Origin: Kiritimatiellia bacterium
GTDB lineage: Bacteria > Verrucomicrobiota > Kiritimatiellia > SLAD01
Direction: 5' to 3'
DNA: 15,524 nt
Assembly: GCA_007127595.1 (NCBI GenBank)
Contig: SKZA01000209.1
Location: forward strand, 1 to 15,524
The position numbers and the translations under genes were made by a program. Below the pieces are notes generated by a model. The model was given only the letters and a program-made list of their open reading frames with translations, searched no databases and was not told the origin of the DNA. Shown here one piece after another: positions 1-8,019 of the stretch. Numbering within the stretch: the first letter of the stretch is position 1; the number at the start of each line of letters is the position of its first letter.

Positions 1-190
1 CATTCTTTTCCGCTAGCTGCGCCGGGGAACTATTTGACGATCGCCGAATTTGCGCCCCCAGTTCGTAGCGCTCTTCCGACGGCCATTCATGGCTTAGATC
101 ACACATATTGAGATGCAATTCACACAGCTTCTGATAAACATCTAAATCCTCGACATCCAAATAGGTTCTTTTCTCATTCACACACTTCAT
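1..190 (-). CDS. Four-helix-bundle protein (S23/TIGR02436-like), 3' end outside the window
   Basis: Reading leftward from the ATG at 190-188 gives an open frame of 63 codons to the window edge. Its core reads DLDVYQKLCELHLNMCDLS, then SEERYELGAQIRRSSNS, then SPAQLAEKN. This matches the usual pattern of the four-helix-bundle family first found in 23S rRNA intervening sequences (DL-V-K-A-L, then P-E-E-R-Y-L-Q-I-R-R-A-S-S, then P-N-I-A-E-G). The family is about 115-130 residues long, so roughly half is present. A purine-rich AGGAAAGAGG stretch lies just upstream of the ATG and can serve as the ribosome binding site. The function of free-standing members is unknown; the related Avd protein is a nucleic-acid-binding helper of diversity-generating retroelements. 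The gene begins 38 bp after the upstream OPT-like gene and could be its last operon member, but a heptamer repeat fills that gap. Family call is good; function is not known. Confidence 0.8.
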   Translation of the reverse strand, partial: MKCVNEKRTYLDVEDLDVYQKLCELHLNMCDLSHEWPSEERYELGAQIRRSSNSSPAQLAEKN

Positions 191-205
191 GGCGCCCTCT
201 TTCCT

Positions 206-226
206 GAACACCGAACACTGAACACT
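206..226. repeat. GAACACY heptamer array, three units
   Basis: Three perfect tandem heptamers on the plus strand: GAACACC, GAACACT, GAACACT. They occupy the 38-bp gap between the OPT-like gene's stop codon (229-231) and the four-helix-bundle start codon (190). The same heptamer forms the large inverted repeat at 7131-7217, so this is a dispersed short tandem repeat family of this genome. It resembles in style the heptameric STRR elements described in cyanobacteria, but I do not claim homology. Confidence 0.8.
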
Positions 227-228
227 CA

Positions 229-2229
229 TTAAAACGGCAACGGAATCGCGGCCTTGCTCAAGAATGTGATGCCGACGCCGACGGTGGTGATCAGGCCCAT
301 GCCGCAGGCAAAGCCGGCGCTGACGACCGGGATATACTGGCGCCAACGCAAGCCCATCTTCTTCTGGAAATAATAGCGACCGATCAACGCGCCGATGAAC
401 TGCGGGATCACCGCGTGCGGCATGGTCTGGCCCAACCCGCGCACGACGCCGTACGTCAACATCACCGGCGCGCCGAGGAATGACATGCCCCAGAACAGCA
501 CGGCCCCGAACACCGCCCCGACGGCGATATAGGACGCGCGGAACGCTTCTTCGAAGATCGAATATTCGCCCAACGTGGATGAGTACATGATACAGGCGTT
601 CTCGGCGTGCAGTTTCCAGATTTCGTCCGCAAACGGATAGACCGCCGAAGGCACTTCGTTCAGGCTCCAGATGAAGTTCATGAAGAAGATGGAACTGATA
701 AGGATGATCGGGAACAAGACAACCTGCGTCTTCCAGATGCTCGTAAACTTCGTGCCGGTCAATTCGCACTGCTTGTAGAAGACCGTCATTTGCCCATAGT
801 TCGCAATGGGAATTGGGAGAAACCAGACCGCCACGCCCTGATATCCGCTCAAGATCAGCGCCGCCTCGCGAATGAACGGCACTTCCACCACCTGCCCAAC
901 CATACCCTCCAGGCGCGCGGTCACATAGCTAATGAGCGGCGTGTACACGAAGCCGAGAAAGAACAGGACAATCATCACCCCGCGATGCCAGTCGATGAGC
1001 CAACCGGAAACCGTGATGTAGGTGATGGTGACAAAGAAGTAGACCGCGATGATGACCCACACCTTCATGTCGCCCCGCCCTTCCGGAACCGCCTGGCGGG
1101 CCGACCCCTGCGGCATCGCAGCCTGTTGCTTGGCGCGTTTCCGGGCGCCGCGCATACTGCGAATCACCTGCAAGATACCGGCAATGGCGATCGCGATGGC
1201 GATACCAATCTGGAAACTGAAGTAGAAGTCCACGTTGTTGAGGTACAGCGTGCTTACCGTCCCGTCGCCGGGTTTCCAACTACTCAGGACACCGGTTTCG
1301 TACAGGATCGGGTTCAGGACGAAGGTGGCGATCAACCCCACGAAGGCGCCCACCATTGCAAAGAACGGCAGCACCATGCCGAAGATCAGGTTGCCCAGAT
1401 CCCATGACATGCCGGTGGCTACCGCCTTGAGATAATTCCCGGTTTGCGGTGTGAAATCGGAAAACGGGATCGGCAAGATCGTGATCGGCTCGCCGGTCAA
1501 TGCGCCGGTTAACGTCGGCAGGAGCAGATAGATCAAGCCGAAGACAAGCCCCAGGGCGCCTCCTATGGAAAATACGCGCCAGCGCCAACGCGATTCCGCT
1601 TGCTCGATCGTCTTTTCTTCGGCGTCTTCCGCCAACGCCATGATCCCCTGCGCGCCGATCGGCGCCATGGGGAACGGAAGTTTCTCGACATCGTTGGCCA
1701 CTCGGAACAAGCCGTAGCCAAGTACCATATTGGATAACTGCCCGAAAAACGTGCCAAAGATCACCAGCCCGATCGCGGGCAGCCAGTCGACATGAAAGAA
1801 GGTGCGGGCTCCGTACGATTCCGATTCAGCGGGGGGCGCGAACCAGACCGGCAGTTCGGCGGCGATACCGGTGGCGATGGCCGCGTCGCTACGCACGAAG
1901 AACTGGTTCCACAGCAGGCCGTTGAAGGGCAGTCCCATGGCGGCGCCCGCCATGAAAAAGAGCACGAAAATCTCCGCTCGGTTCAACGTCTTCTGCGCGC
2001 GCTTGGCCACTTCGATAAAGAGAATGACGGTCACCCACTGCGACGCCGCGCCGATATTCTCCACGCCGGCCAGCAGGCCCATGTAAATCGCGCCGGGCAC
2101 CATCAGCAGGGCGACGAAGATCGCGCCGAGCAAAGACGTCCAGTTGAAGCCGTCCTCGAACGTCGAGGGCACCTCCATCACCTGCCGAAACTCTTCGAGT
2201 TCCTTATCTATGCGTTCTTCATCAGACAT
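229..2229 (-). CDS. OPT-superfamily-like multi-pass permease (666 aa)
   Basis: A polytopic inner-membrane protein with about 14-16 hydrophobic segments, a charged N-terminal tail (residues 1-25) and a basic cytoplasmic loop near 358-388 (RGARKRAKQQ). Residues 81-100 (LNRAEIFVLFFMAGAAMGLP) and 184-194 (LPFPMAPIGAQ) resemble the helix-start and E-x-L-x-F/Y-P motifs of oligopeptide-transporter (OPT) relatives. Residues 627-647 (LRWRQYIPVV, then a glycine-rich helix) match the typical OPT C-terminal R-Y-I-P-V-x-x-G pattern. OPT proteins move oligopeptides or metal chelates with protons; the substrate here is unknown. It lies last among the transport genes, 101 bp after the giant M28-like/FtsX gene, and shares motif order with the DUF6785 protein at 9545-11596. 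The ATG is preceded only by a weak GAG-type ribosome site (GAGAACAAG). The broad OPT-like call is fairly secure, the exact family less so. Confidence 0.72.
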   Translation of the reverse strand: MSDEERIDKELEEFRQVMEVPSTFEDGFNWTSLLGAIFVALLMVPGAIYMGLLAGVENIGAASQWVTVILFIEVAKRAQKTLNRAEIFVLFFMAGAAMGLPFNGLLWNQFFVRSDAAIATGIAAELPVWFAPPAESESYGARTFFHVDWLPAIGLVIFGTFFGQLSNMVLGYGLFRVANDVEKLPFPMAPIGAQGIMALAEDAEEKTIEQAESRWRWRVFSIGGALGLVFGLIYLLLPTLTGALTGEPITILPIPFSDFTPQTGNYLKAVATGMSWDLGNLIFGMVLPFFAMVGAFVGLIATFVLNPILYETGVLSSWKPGDGTVSTLYLNNVDFYFSFQIGIAIAIAIAGILQVIRSMRGARKRAKQQAAMPQGSARQAVPEGRGDMKVWVIIAVYFFVTITYITVSGWLIDWHRGVMIVLFFLGFVYTPLISYVTARLEGMVGQVVEVPFIREAALILSGYQGVAVWFLPIPIANYGQMTVFYKQCELTGTKFTSIWKTQVVLFPIILISSIFFMNFIWSLNEVPSAVYPFADEIWKLHAENACIMYSSTLGEYSIFEEAFRASYIAVGAVFGAVLFWGMSFLGAPVMLTYGVVRGLGQTMPHAVIPQFIGALIGRYYFQKKMGLRWRQYIPVVSAGFACGMGLITTVGVGITFLSKAAIPLPF

Positions 2230-2258
2230 CTTGTTCTCTACTCAACTCACACTCTTCT

Positions 2259-2313
2259 GGAGGGACGACCTCCGTGTCGTCCCTGCCCGGACGGGACAGC
2301 GCCCGTCCCTCCC
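2259..2313. repeat. Double-hairpin intergenic repeat (GGGACGAC type)
   Basis: Two adjacent perfect hairpins fill the 101-bp gap between the giant permease stop (2331) and the OPT-like start (2229). The first is GGGACGAC 2262-2269, loop CTCCGT, GTCGTCCC 2276-2283. The second is GGACGGG 2289-2295, loop ACAGCG, CCCGTCC 2302-2308. The outer ends (GGAGGGAC from 2259 and GTCCCTCCC to 2313) can also pair with each other. I recall this element as widely dispersed in PVC-type genomes. Without a T-tract it is not a classical terminator, but it could stabilise or separate the two mRNAs. Confidence 0.75.
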
Positions 2314-2330
2314 ATACGTTTCACCGACCC

Positions 2331-5300
2331 CTATGCTTTCAAACTCGTTAATGTTCGTTCCCGATAATGTTCCATGGCGTCCTTTGGAATAGAGCGCCAC
2401 AATAGAAACTGCGTACGCAGATCGTCAAAGAGATTGCGGTTCAAGCGCAGCCAGTCGCCGGGCTGGCCCGACTTGCGCGTTAACCGGATTTGCACTTCGT
2501 CAATGCCCTTGATCTCGCTGGGCACACTGCGTAGTTCGAAATCCTGCGTGACGCCAAGATCGAAGGGCGCCAGCGCCAGATAGGCCTTCAGACCCAGTTG
2601 GCCGTCCTCGTATTTGATCATTTGCGTGTCGCGCGCCATGAACGCGCCCAGCCCCGTATCGCTGAAATGCTCGAAGTGTTCCTGTAGAAAACTGACCACG
2701 CCGGTGAGATCGTATTCCGACACCGTGAAGGGGAAGACGATGTCATGCACGTCGCCTTTCGGCGGCGGCGGGCGCCATGTACGCAACAGGCCCGGATTCG
2801 CGCTCTTCGACGCCTTAATCGCCGGATAGATCGCGGACACCAATACCGTGGCCATGACGATCAATATGGTGACGATCGCGTTGGTGGAGGAGTAATTGAT
2901 TTCCGGGACCGTGACCAAGCCATACGCCGCCAGTCCGGTCAGCACCCGCATCGCCCCCTGAGCAATCAGGTATCCACCCATCCCGCCAAGCACCGAGTAC
3001 ACCATGGCTTCGGCAAAGAAGAGACTGGCCACGTGCGGCGGCGCGAGACCCAGCGCGCTGAACGTGTAGATTTCCTTCTCGCGATCGGCCACGGAACCCA
3101 ACATCGTGCCGAAGATGACCAGGCCGCCCAGCAATACGGGGAAGAGCAGATCCCCCACCCCGCTGGCGGCGACCACGGTACCGAGCACGTGCCGGTATAC
3201 ACCGTCCGGTCGCGTGCCCATGATCGGCGTACGATCCATCATACGCGCAAACTCTTCCGCGAGGCGGCTCGCCTGTTCCGCATCGTCCGTGTACAGGTGC
3301 ACCACGCTGACCTTGCCACCCGCGCGCGCACAGTTTTCATCCGACATGATGACCACGGAATCCGTCGGGAGATTGGCCCAGTTGACCTGCTCGGTAACGA
3401 GATCGTCCGCAGCCCCCGTCATCTGCTGCGCCTGCGTCTCCTGCATCTGCGCGTAATCGATCGGAATAATGCTGGTATTATCCATGTCGGTGATCGCCGT
3501 GAATCGGGTGGAACTGACCAACGGCCCGACCGTGAGCCGGATGCCCCTCACAATCACGCGATCACCGGGCTCCACCCCCAAGAGATTCGCCACGGCGTCC
3601 GTCATGTACACGTGATCGTTGATTTGCTCCGGGTCTTCGATCCGCAAGAGCGCGCGCAGATCCGGGCGATGCTTCAATTCGTTCGGCTCGATGCCGAGAA
3701 TACCCTTGAGCGTTACCGGATTGCTGCCGTCCTCAAGGCCGACGACGAAATCGGGATCGCCCGGAAACTCGGGACAAACCCAATGCCGCGTGGTCACATC
3801 CGCTTCACGCCCCCAGCGGGCGCGGATCAGATCCACATAATCGGGATTGATCGTGCCCCAGGACGGCGGGTGATACAGCACACCGGTATAATTCGGTGAC
3901 GGCGCGGTAAAGAGGCGGACGATCCCGCGCTGCGTATCGAAGGAGGCGAAGCACAGGATGGTGAACGTCAGCAGGATGATCGTGATGGCCGTCAGCGCTG
4001 TGCGCAACGGACGGCGCCGCATGGTGGAAATGCCCATGCTCATGGCCGCCATGACGGTGTTGAACCGGGAGATATCCGCCGCGTGCACAGTGGAGGTCAT
4101 TCCCTGCAACGCTTTCAGTTCCGTCTCGAACTTCTGCATGATGATGAAGATCACGAGCGACGACAACACGACGACGGCAAATCCCAGGAAGATAATGATG
4201 GGCGTCTGTGCCACGGCAAATGCCGGATGCGAAAGGTAAAGAACGATGAACGTGATGATAAAGAAGAAGGCGAACCACGATACCTGTTTGTAAATCAGGC
4301 TCGCCCCGATCAGCAGTCGTTCCACGGCAAAGGCAAACGGAATACACAGGGCCAGCAGAATCAAGACCGCCGCCACCAAGTCATCCATGATCGCGCGACT
4401 GTTTTCGTATACCGGCTGTGCGGCAAGCAACGCCGCCGCCGCAAGCGACTCGGCATACAGCCCTTCTTCCGCTTCCAGCGCGGCGCCGTACAAGTCTTCC
4501 ACGCGCCCGTGCAATTCCTCGAGCGAAGAATTCATGATGTCGCGCGCGCGCAATAACGCCAAACGCGACTCGTTGATGCGCCATAAATCGCCCGCACCTT
4601 GAAACGAGGTGCGAACATCCAACCATGTACCGTCGATCGGAAATCCGCGTCCGAGCGCCTCGTCCACCACATCGCCTTCCAGGTCGCTGGCCGCGTTATC
4701 GAGGCCAATGGCGGAACGGGCGCCGAATATCTTCACGGCATCCACCTTCTCTTCGACAAAGAAGGTGACCACGCCGTCCAAGGTCCGCACATTCCCGCGT
4801 TCCGAAGAGTCCGAACCCAAGTTCGCATTGCCGACGGCATCAAATACATTAGCGTCGTCCGGCCAGAAGCGCGGCGGCATCATGTAGAAACCGCCCCGGG
4901 CGCGAAGCATATTCAACCGCGCGCGCACGCCTTCGCGTGAACGCATGTCGGACACTTCGACGACCTCGCCGCGCTCATTGAAACGCGCGGCGAACGCGAC
5001 CGGCTGCGGCCACGTATCCTCTTTCGGCAGGCCGCCGACCGTGTAGGCGCCGTTCTGATCGGTCATGACGACAATAAACGGATCAAAGGCCGCGAATTTA
5101 TTGTGCGGCCAGAAGATGCGATTCCAGGGATCGTCCAGATTGATCTGCACCACCACCCCGGGGGTAGGCAGATTCGGGATGGAACTGCCGCGATGCCGTC
5201 CCATGGTCAGCGCGCCTTCTGTCGCCTGATTCCGGAAACGGGGGACGATATACGAGTGGTCCGTGGGGATGGCGCGTCGCAGCGACAGGCCCCGCTGATC

Positions 5301-7253
5301 GGCCACGGCTTCCAATTCATCGGGCGCAAAGGGCAGATCGCCAATCGCCGTCAGCATACGCGCGATCTCCAGTACGTTGATATCCAACAGATCGATATCC
5401 AGCCGGTCGAGCGTGTCCGCGGGCGTGCCTTCCCGCGGCAACGTTTCGTGCGTCGTGCCCAGTGCGATGTTATAGATCCCGTAACGGCCTGCGATTTCGC
5501 CGCTATGAATCAGGCCGCGCGCCGCCCACAACAGGCGCGGTTGCGTGAGGGTCGCGTCCACCGTCGCCCGCTCAAAGAACAGCGGCGCGCTCGCACGCGC
5601 ATCGAGCGCGTTATACGCGCGCAGGAAACTCTGCTGAATACGACCGTACAGGCCCGGATGATCCCCTTCCCGGTTTCGAATTTCGGAATCGCCCCCGATC
5701 AACACGCCCCAACGTTGTCCACTGTCACCCAGCAACAACGACGTGTGCAACGTGATCCAGCGATCGGAAAACAGCTCATGGAGTTCGGCGGAGGATTCCA
5801 GCATCCGTTGTTCATCAAGCAGTTCCGCCTGACGCAGGCCGACAGCCTCCCGCACGGCGTCCAAGACACGATCGCGCAGGTCATGAAGTTCCGGTAGCAC
5901 CGGTCGCCAACGGCTCAAGGCCCGCCTCAAATCGTTCCAGCGATTGAACTCCTCGAGCAAAACGGTCACTTCCCCTTCAATGCGCGCGACCGTTTCCTCG
6001 TCCACGACCTCGTATTCCGTTACCAGCCGGTTCGCCTCTTCTCGCAGGTCCATCAATTGGCTACGCAGTTCGAGGGCCATGTCGCGCGCCTGGTTCTGAA
6101 TGCGCTCCATCAAGCGATCGCCTCCGGGCATGTCGAGGTGATCCAGTGGATTCTCGTGCGCCAGGATCGAGTCGATATTCTCCAGAAATTGCGTTTCATC
6201 CCGCCATGACCGCATCCGGGTCCGAACGGTGGCGGCGGTGATGCGATCTTCGAGCGCCCAGTAGAACGCCACGGCGCCCGCATGGGAGCGTGCTTGTTGG
6301 TCGAAGAACACGAGCGCCATGTGACGGCGTGGCCGATTTTCTTTCAGCACCTCGGCCAATTTCAATAGGCCGGCCGCATTGGCCGCGGAACGTGCGCCCG
6401 GCGTCAGGCGCGGAAACTCGCCGAACGAGTCCAGATTCGCGCTGAGCAGAATAACTTCCTCGCGCCCCAGCTCGAATACGGGATCCGTGCCCGGCAGGAA
6501 GGCGACAATATTCCGCCCGATCGCCCGCTTCCACGTGATCTCGGAATGAATGGTAATCGTTTCGCCGATTGGCAATTCCCCGCGTGGACCGTCGAAATAG
6601 AAGCGCGGCAGATTCGCATTCGCGCGCACGTAATGGTGATGATGCGAATCCGCGACATCCGGGCCTTCCACAAAGATCACGGCGCGCGCGCCCAGACGAA
6701 ACGCCTTGAGCCACTGTTTGCCCGCGTTGTAATCCATTACAATGATACGACCGCGAACCGGTACCCGGTTCAGCATATCGTCGGAGCCATCGCCCAGATC
6801 CACCAATTCACCGATGAGCCCTTCCGGTGGCGACGAGGGCGGCACAATACCGTTGGGCCGACCGGGCACCAGCGGCAGGACGCGCCCGTCGCCCGCGACG
6901 AGCTCGCAACGTGTCACCGTCGTTTGCACGGTCGGAAATTCCTGAACGATCACTTTTTCGATGCCGATGTCGCGCAGACGCTGTTCCACATGCTCCGCCG
7001 CCGCCCGGTACTCGTCCGTTCCCGTCAATCGATGCGCGTGTTGCGTCAGAATCTCGGCATCCGCGCGGATGGAGGCGTTGGCCGGGAGAGCGGCCAGCGC
7101 CGTCACGGTCACAACGAGCAAGAACAGGAGAGTGTTCAGTATTCGGTGTTCAGTGTTCAGTAAAGAAAACAACCGTGTACAGAAACACCGAACACTGAAC
7201 ACCGAACACTGAATACTCTTGGCATTCGTGCGCTCTGTACGTCCGCTAGTCAA
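2331..7253 (-). CDS. Giant fusion: PA + degenerate M28 peptidase-like exported region joined to FtsX/MacB permease (1640 aa)
   Basis: Predicted inner-membrane subunit of the ABC complex with the ATPase and permease just upstream. Order: signal-like hydrophobic stretch 42-60 ending ANA; M28 N-terminal cap 65-105; PA domain about 120-240 with a natural HHHH run (204-207); M28-like core 247-345; long charged helical region 375-490; a CarboxypepD_reg-like strand set near 695-745 (TDQNGAYTVGGLP); three membrane helices 955-1040; basic turn TMRRRPLRT; FtsX helix 1085-1105; extracytoplasmic domain to about 1360; three FtsX helices 1365-1485; and an unusual C-terminal domain of about 150 residues after RTWRPPPPKG. 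The expected zinc/catalytic positions are changed (N273-L-D275, GARS 286-289, Q319-Q320), so peptidase activity is unlikely. The start is TTG at 7253, with GGAGGT 8 bases upstream inside the ATPase gene; it overlaps that gene by 8 bp. Codons 13-41 are a repeat insertion. No ATG is available near the start. Confidence 0.85.
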   Translation of the reverse strand: MTSGRTERTNAKSIQCSVFSVRCFCTRLFSLLNTEHRILNTLLFLLVVTVTALAALPANASIRADAEILTQHAHRLTGTDEYRAAAEHVEQRLRDIGIEKVIVQEFPTVQTTVTRCELVAGDGRVLPLVPGRPNGIVPPSSPPEGLIGELVDLGDGSDDMLNRVPVRGRIIVMDYNAGKQWLKAFRLGARAVIFVEGPDVADSHHHHYVRANANLPRFYFDGPRGELPIGETITIHSEITWKRAIGRNIVAFLPGTDPVFELGREEVILLSANLDSFGEFPRLTPGARSAANAAGLLKLAEVLKENRPRRHMALVFFDQQARSHAGAVAFYWALEDRITAATVRTRMRSWRDETQFLENIDSILAHENPLDHLDMPGGDRLMERIQNQARDMALELRSQLMDLREEANRLVTEYEVVDEETVARIEGEVTVLLEEFNRWNDLRRALSRWRPVLPELHDLRDRVLDAVREAVGLRQAELLDEQRMLESSAELHELFSDRWITLHTSLLLGDSGQRWGVLIGGDSEIRNREGDHPGLYGRIQQSFLRAYNALDARASAPLFFERATVDATLTQPRLLWAARGLIHSGEIAGRYGIYNIALGTTHETLPREGTPADTLDRLDIDLLDINVLEIARMLTAIGDLPFAPDELEAVADQRGLSLRRAIPTDHSYIVPRFRNQATEGALTMGRHRGSSIPNLPTPGVVVQINLDDPWNRIFWPHNKFAAFDPFIVVMTDQNGAYTVGGLPKEDTWPQPVAFAARFNERGEVVEVSDMRSREGVRARLNMLRARGGFYMMPPRFWPDDANVFDAVGNANLGSDSSERGNVRTLDGVVTFFVEEKVDAVKIFGARSAIGLDNAASDLEGDVVDEALGRGFPIDGTWLDVRTSFQGAGDLWRINESRLALLRARDIMNSSLEELHGRVEDLYGAALEAEEGLYAESLAAAALLAAQPVYENSRAIMDDLVAAVLILLALCIPFAFAVERLLIGASLIYKQVSWFAFFFIITFIVLYLSHPAFAVAQTPIIIFLGFAVVVLSSLVIFIIMQKFETELKALQGMTSTVHAADISRFNTVMAAMSMGISTMRRRPLRTALTAITIILLTFTILCFASFDTQRGIVRLFTAPSPNYTGVLYHPPSWGTINPDYVDLIRARWGREADVTTRHWVCPEFPGDPDFVVGLEDGSNPVTLKGILGIEPNELKHRPDLRALLRIEDPEQINDHVYMTDAVANLLGVEPGDRVIVRGIRLTVGPLVSSTRFTAITDMDNTSIIPIDYAQMQETQAQQMTGAADDLVTEQVNWANLPTDSVVIMSDENCARAGGKVSVVHLYTDDAEQASRLAEEFARMMDRTPIMGTRPDGVYRHVLGTVVAASGVGDLLFPVLLGGLVIFGTMLGSVADREKEIYTFSALGLAPPHVASLFFAEAMVYSVLGGMGGYLIAQGAMRVLTGLAAYGLVTVPEINYSSTNAIVTILIVMATVLVSAIYPAIKASKSANPGLLRTWRPPPPKGDVHDIVFPFTVSEYDLTGVVSFLQEHFEHFSDTGLGAFMARDTQMIKYEDGQLGLKAYLALAPFDLGVTQDFELRSVPSEIKGIDEVQIRLTRKSGQPGDWLRLNRNLFDDLRTQFLLWRSIPKDAMEHYRERTLTSLKA
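7131..7217. repeat. 87-bp inverted pair of GAACACY heptamer arrays, inside the coding region
   Basis: The left arm (7131-7158) holds four units on the plus strand: AGTGTTC, AGTATTC, GGTGTTC, AGTGTTC. The right arm (7190-7217) holds GAACACT, GAACACC, GAACACT, GAATACT. The arms pair over 28 bp with two mismatches on the plus strand, which become U-G wobbles in the minus-strand transcript. They enclose a 31-nt loop (7159-7189). The element covers exactly codons 13 to 41 of the giant M28-like/FtsX gene and starts 36 nt after its TTG start. Its length is a multiple of three and contains no stop codon in that frame. Confidence 0.85.
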
Positions 7254-8019
7254 TGGCGCCTACCTCCACTTCCACCTCGTCGCGGCGGGCGATTCGTTCA
7301 ATGCCGCCGTCGCGAATCCACATAAGCCGGTCGCAAATGTTCATCATGCGATGGTCGTGCGTCGCACAAATGATCGTCACGCCGCGTTCCTTATTAAGTC
7401 GTTGGAGAATGCCGAGGATCTCGTCACCCGTATGGTGATCCAGGTTCGCCGTTGGCTCGTCGCAGAGCAGGACGCTGGGATTGTTCGCGAGCGCGCGCGC
7501 GATGGCGACGCGCTGCTGCTGGCCGCCCGACATTTCGATCGGGCGATGGAACCAGCGCTCCTTCAGGCCGACAAGTTCCAGCAGGTCCATGCCGCGCGTG
7601 CGCGCTTCGTCGGGCGTCACACCGCCGAACGCCATCGGCGTGGTCACATTTTCGAGCGCGGTCATATATTGGATCAGGTTATAGGACTGGAAGATGTACC
7701 CGATCTTGCGACATCGCAAAAAGGCCAACTCTTCGGCGGTCAATTGCGCCACGTCCACTTCGTCGATGAACACGCGTCCCTCGCTCGGGCTGTCGAGGGC
7801 GCCAATCATGTTGAAAAAGGTGCTCTTACCCGAGCCGGACGGTCCCATGACCACGATGAATTCGCCGGTATAGATCTCGACATCTACGCCGCGCAAGGCG
7901 TGGGTGATTTCCTCGCCGCGCTGATAGATCTTCTTCATCGCGACCGTACGGATGATGACGCGCTTCGCGCCGGGCACGGGCGTTTCTTCCAAAGGCGTAT
8001 GTGCGGGGGCGTTGCTCAT
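7246..8019 (-). CDS. ABC transporter ATPase, LolD/MacB type (257 aa)
   Basis: Cytoplasmic ATP-hydrolysing subunit that should drive the two FtsX-type permeases encoded on either side. All motifs are intact: Walker A GPSGSGKST at 59-67, Q-loop Q111 (YIFQSYNL), signature MSGGQQQR at 163-170, Walker B VLLCDEPT with D187-E188, D-loop ANLD, and switch histidine H221 (ATHD). Length and the signature variant fit the LolD/MacB/FtsE group. I chose the ATG at 8019 over the longer frame to 8160. It overlaps the upstream permease stop as ATGA (8016-8019), which is a coupled junction, and the longer version only adds antisense-looking arginine-rich sequence. The last codons contain the GGAGGT ribosome site used by the next gene. 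An N-terminal tail of about 20 residues precedes the domain. The family call is very secure; the substrate is unknown. Confidence 0.95.
   Translation of the reverse strand: MSNAPAHTPLEETPVPGAKRVIIRTVAMKKIYQRGEEITHALRGVDVEIYTGEFIVVMGPSGSGKSTFFNMIGALDSPSEGRVFIDEVDVAQLTAEELAFLRCRKIGYIFQSYNLIQYMTALENVTTPMAFGGVTPDEARTRGMDLLELVGLKERWFHRPIEMSGGQQQRVAIARALANNPSVLLCDEPTANLDHHTGDEILGILQRLNKERGVTIICATHDHRMMNICDRLMWIRDGGIERIARRDEVEVEVGAID

Noticed and set aside
2745..3899. 384-codon plus-strand open frame
   Set aside because: It is antisense to the FtsX part of the giant permease, with composition typical of a shadow and no recognisable motif.
7170..7172. TTG in the hairpin loop as the start of the giant permease
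   Set aside because: It would give a shorter leader, but it has no ribosome site. The TTG at 7253 has GGAGGT at 8 nt, and removing the repeat restores a normal signal peptide from that start.
2331..7253. Annotation as an active M28 aminopeptidase
   Set aside because: The segments that should supply the zinc ligands and catalytic glutamate read NLD, GARS and QQ, so an activity call would be misleading despite the fold similarity.
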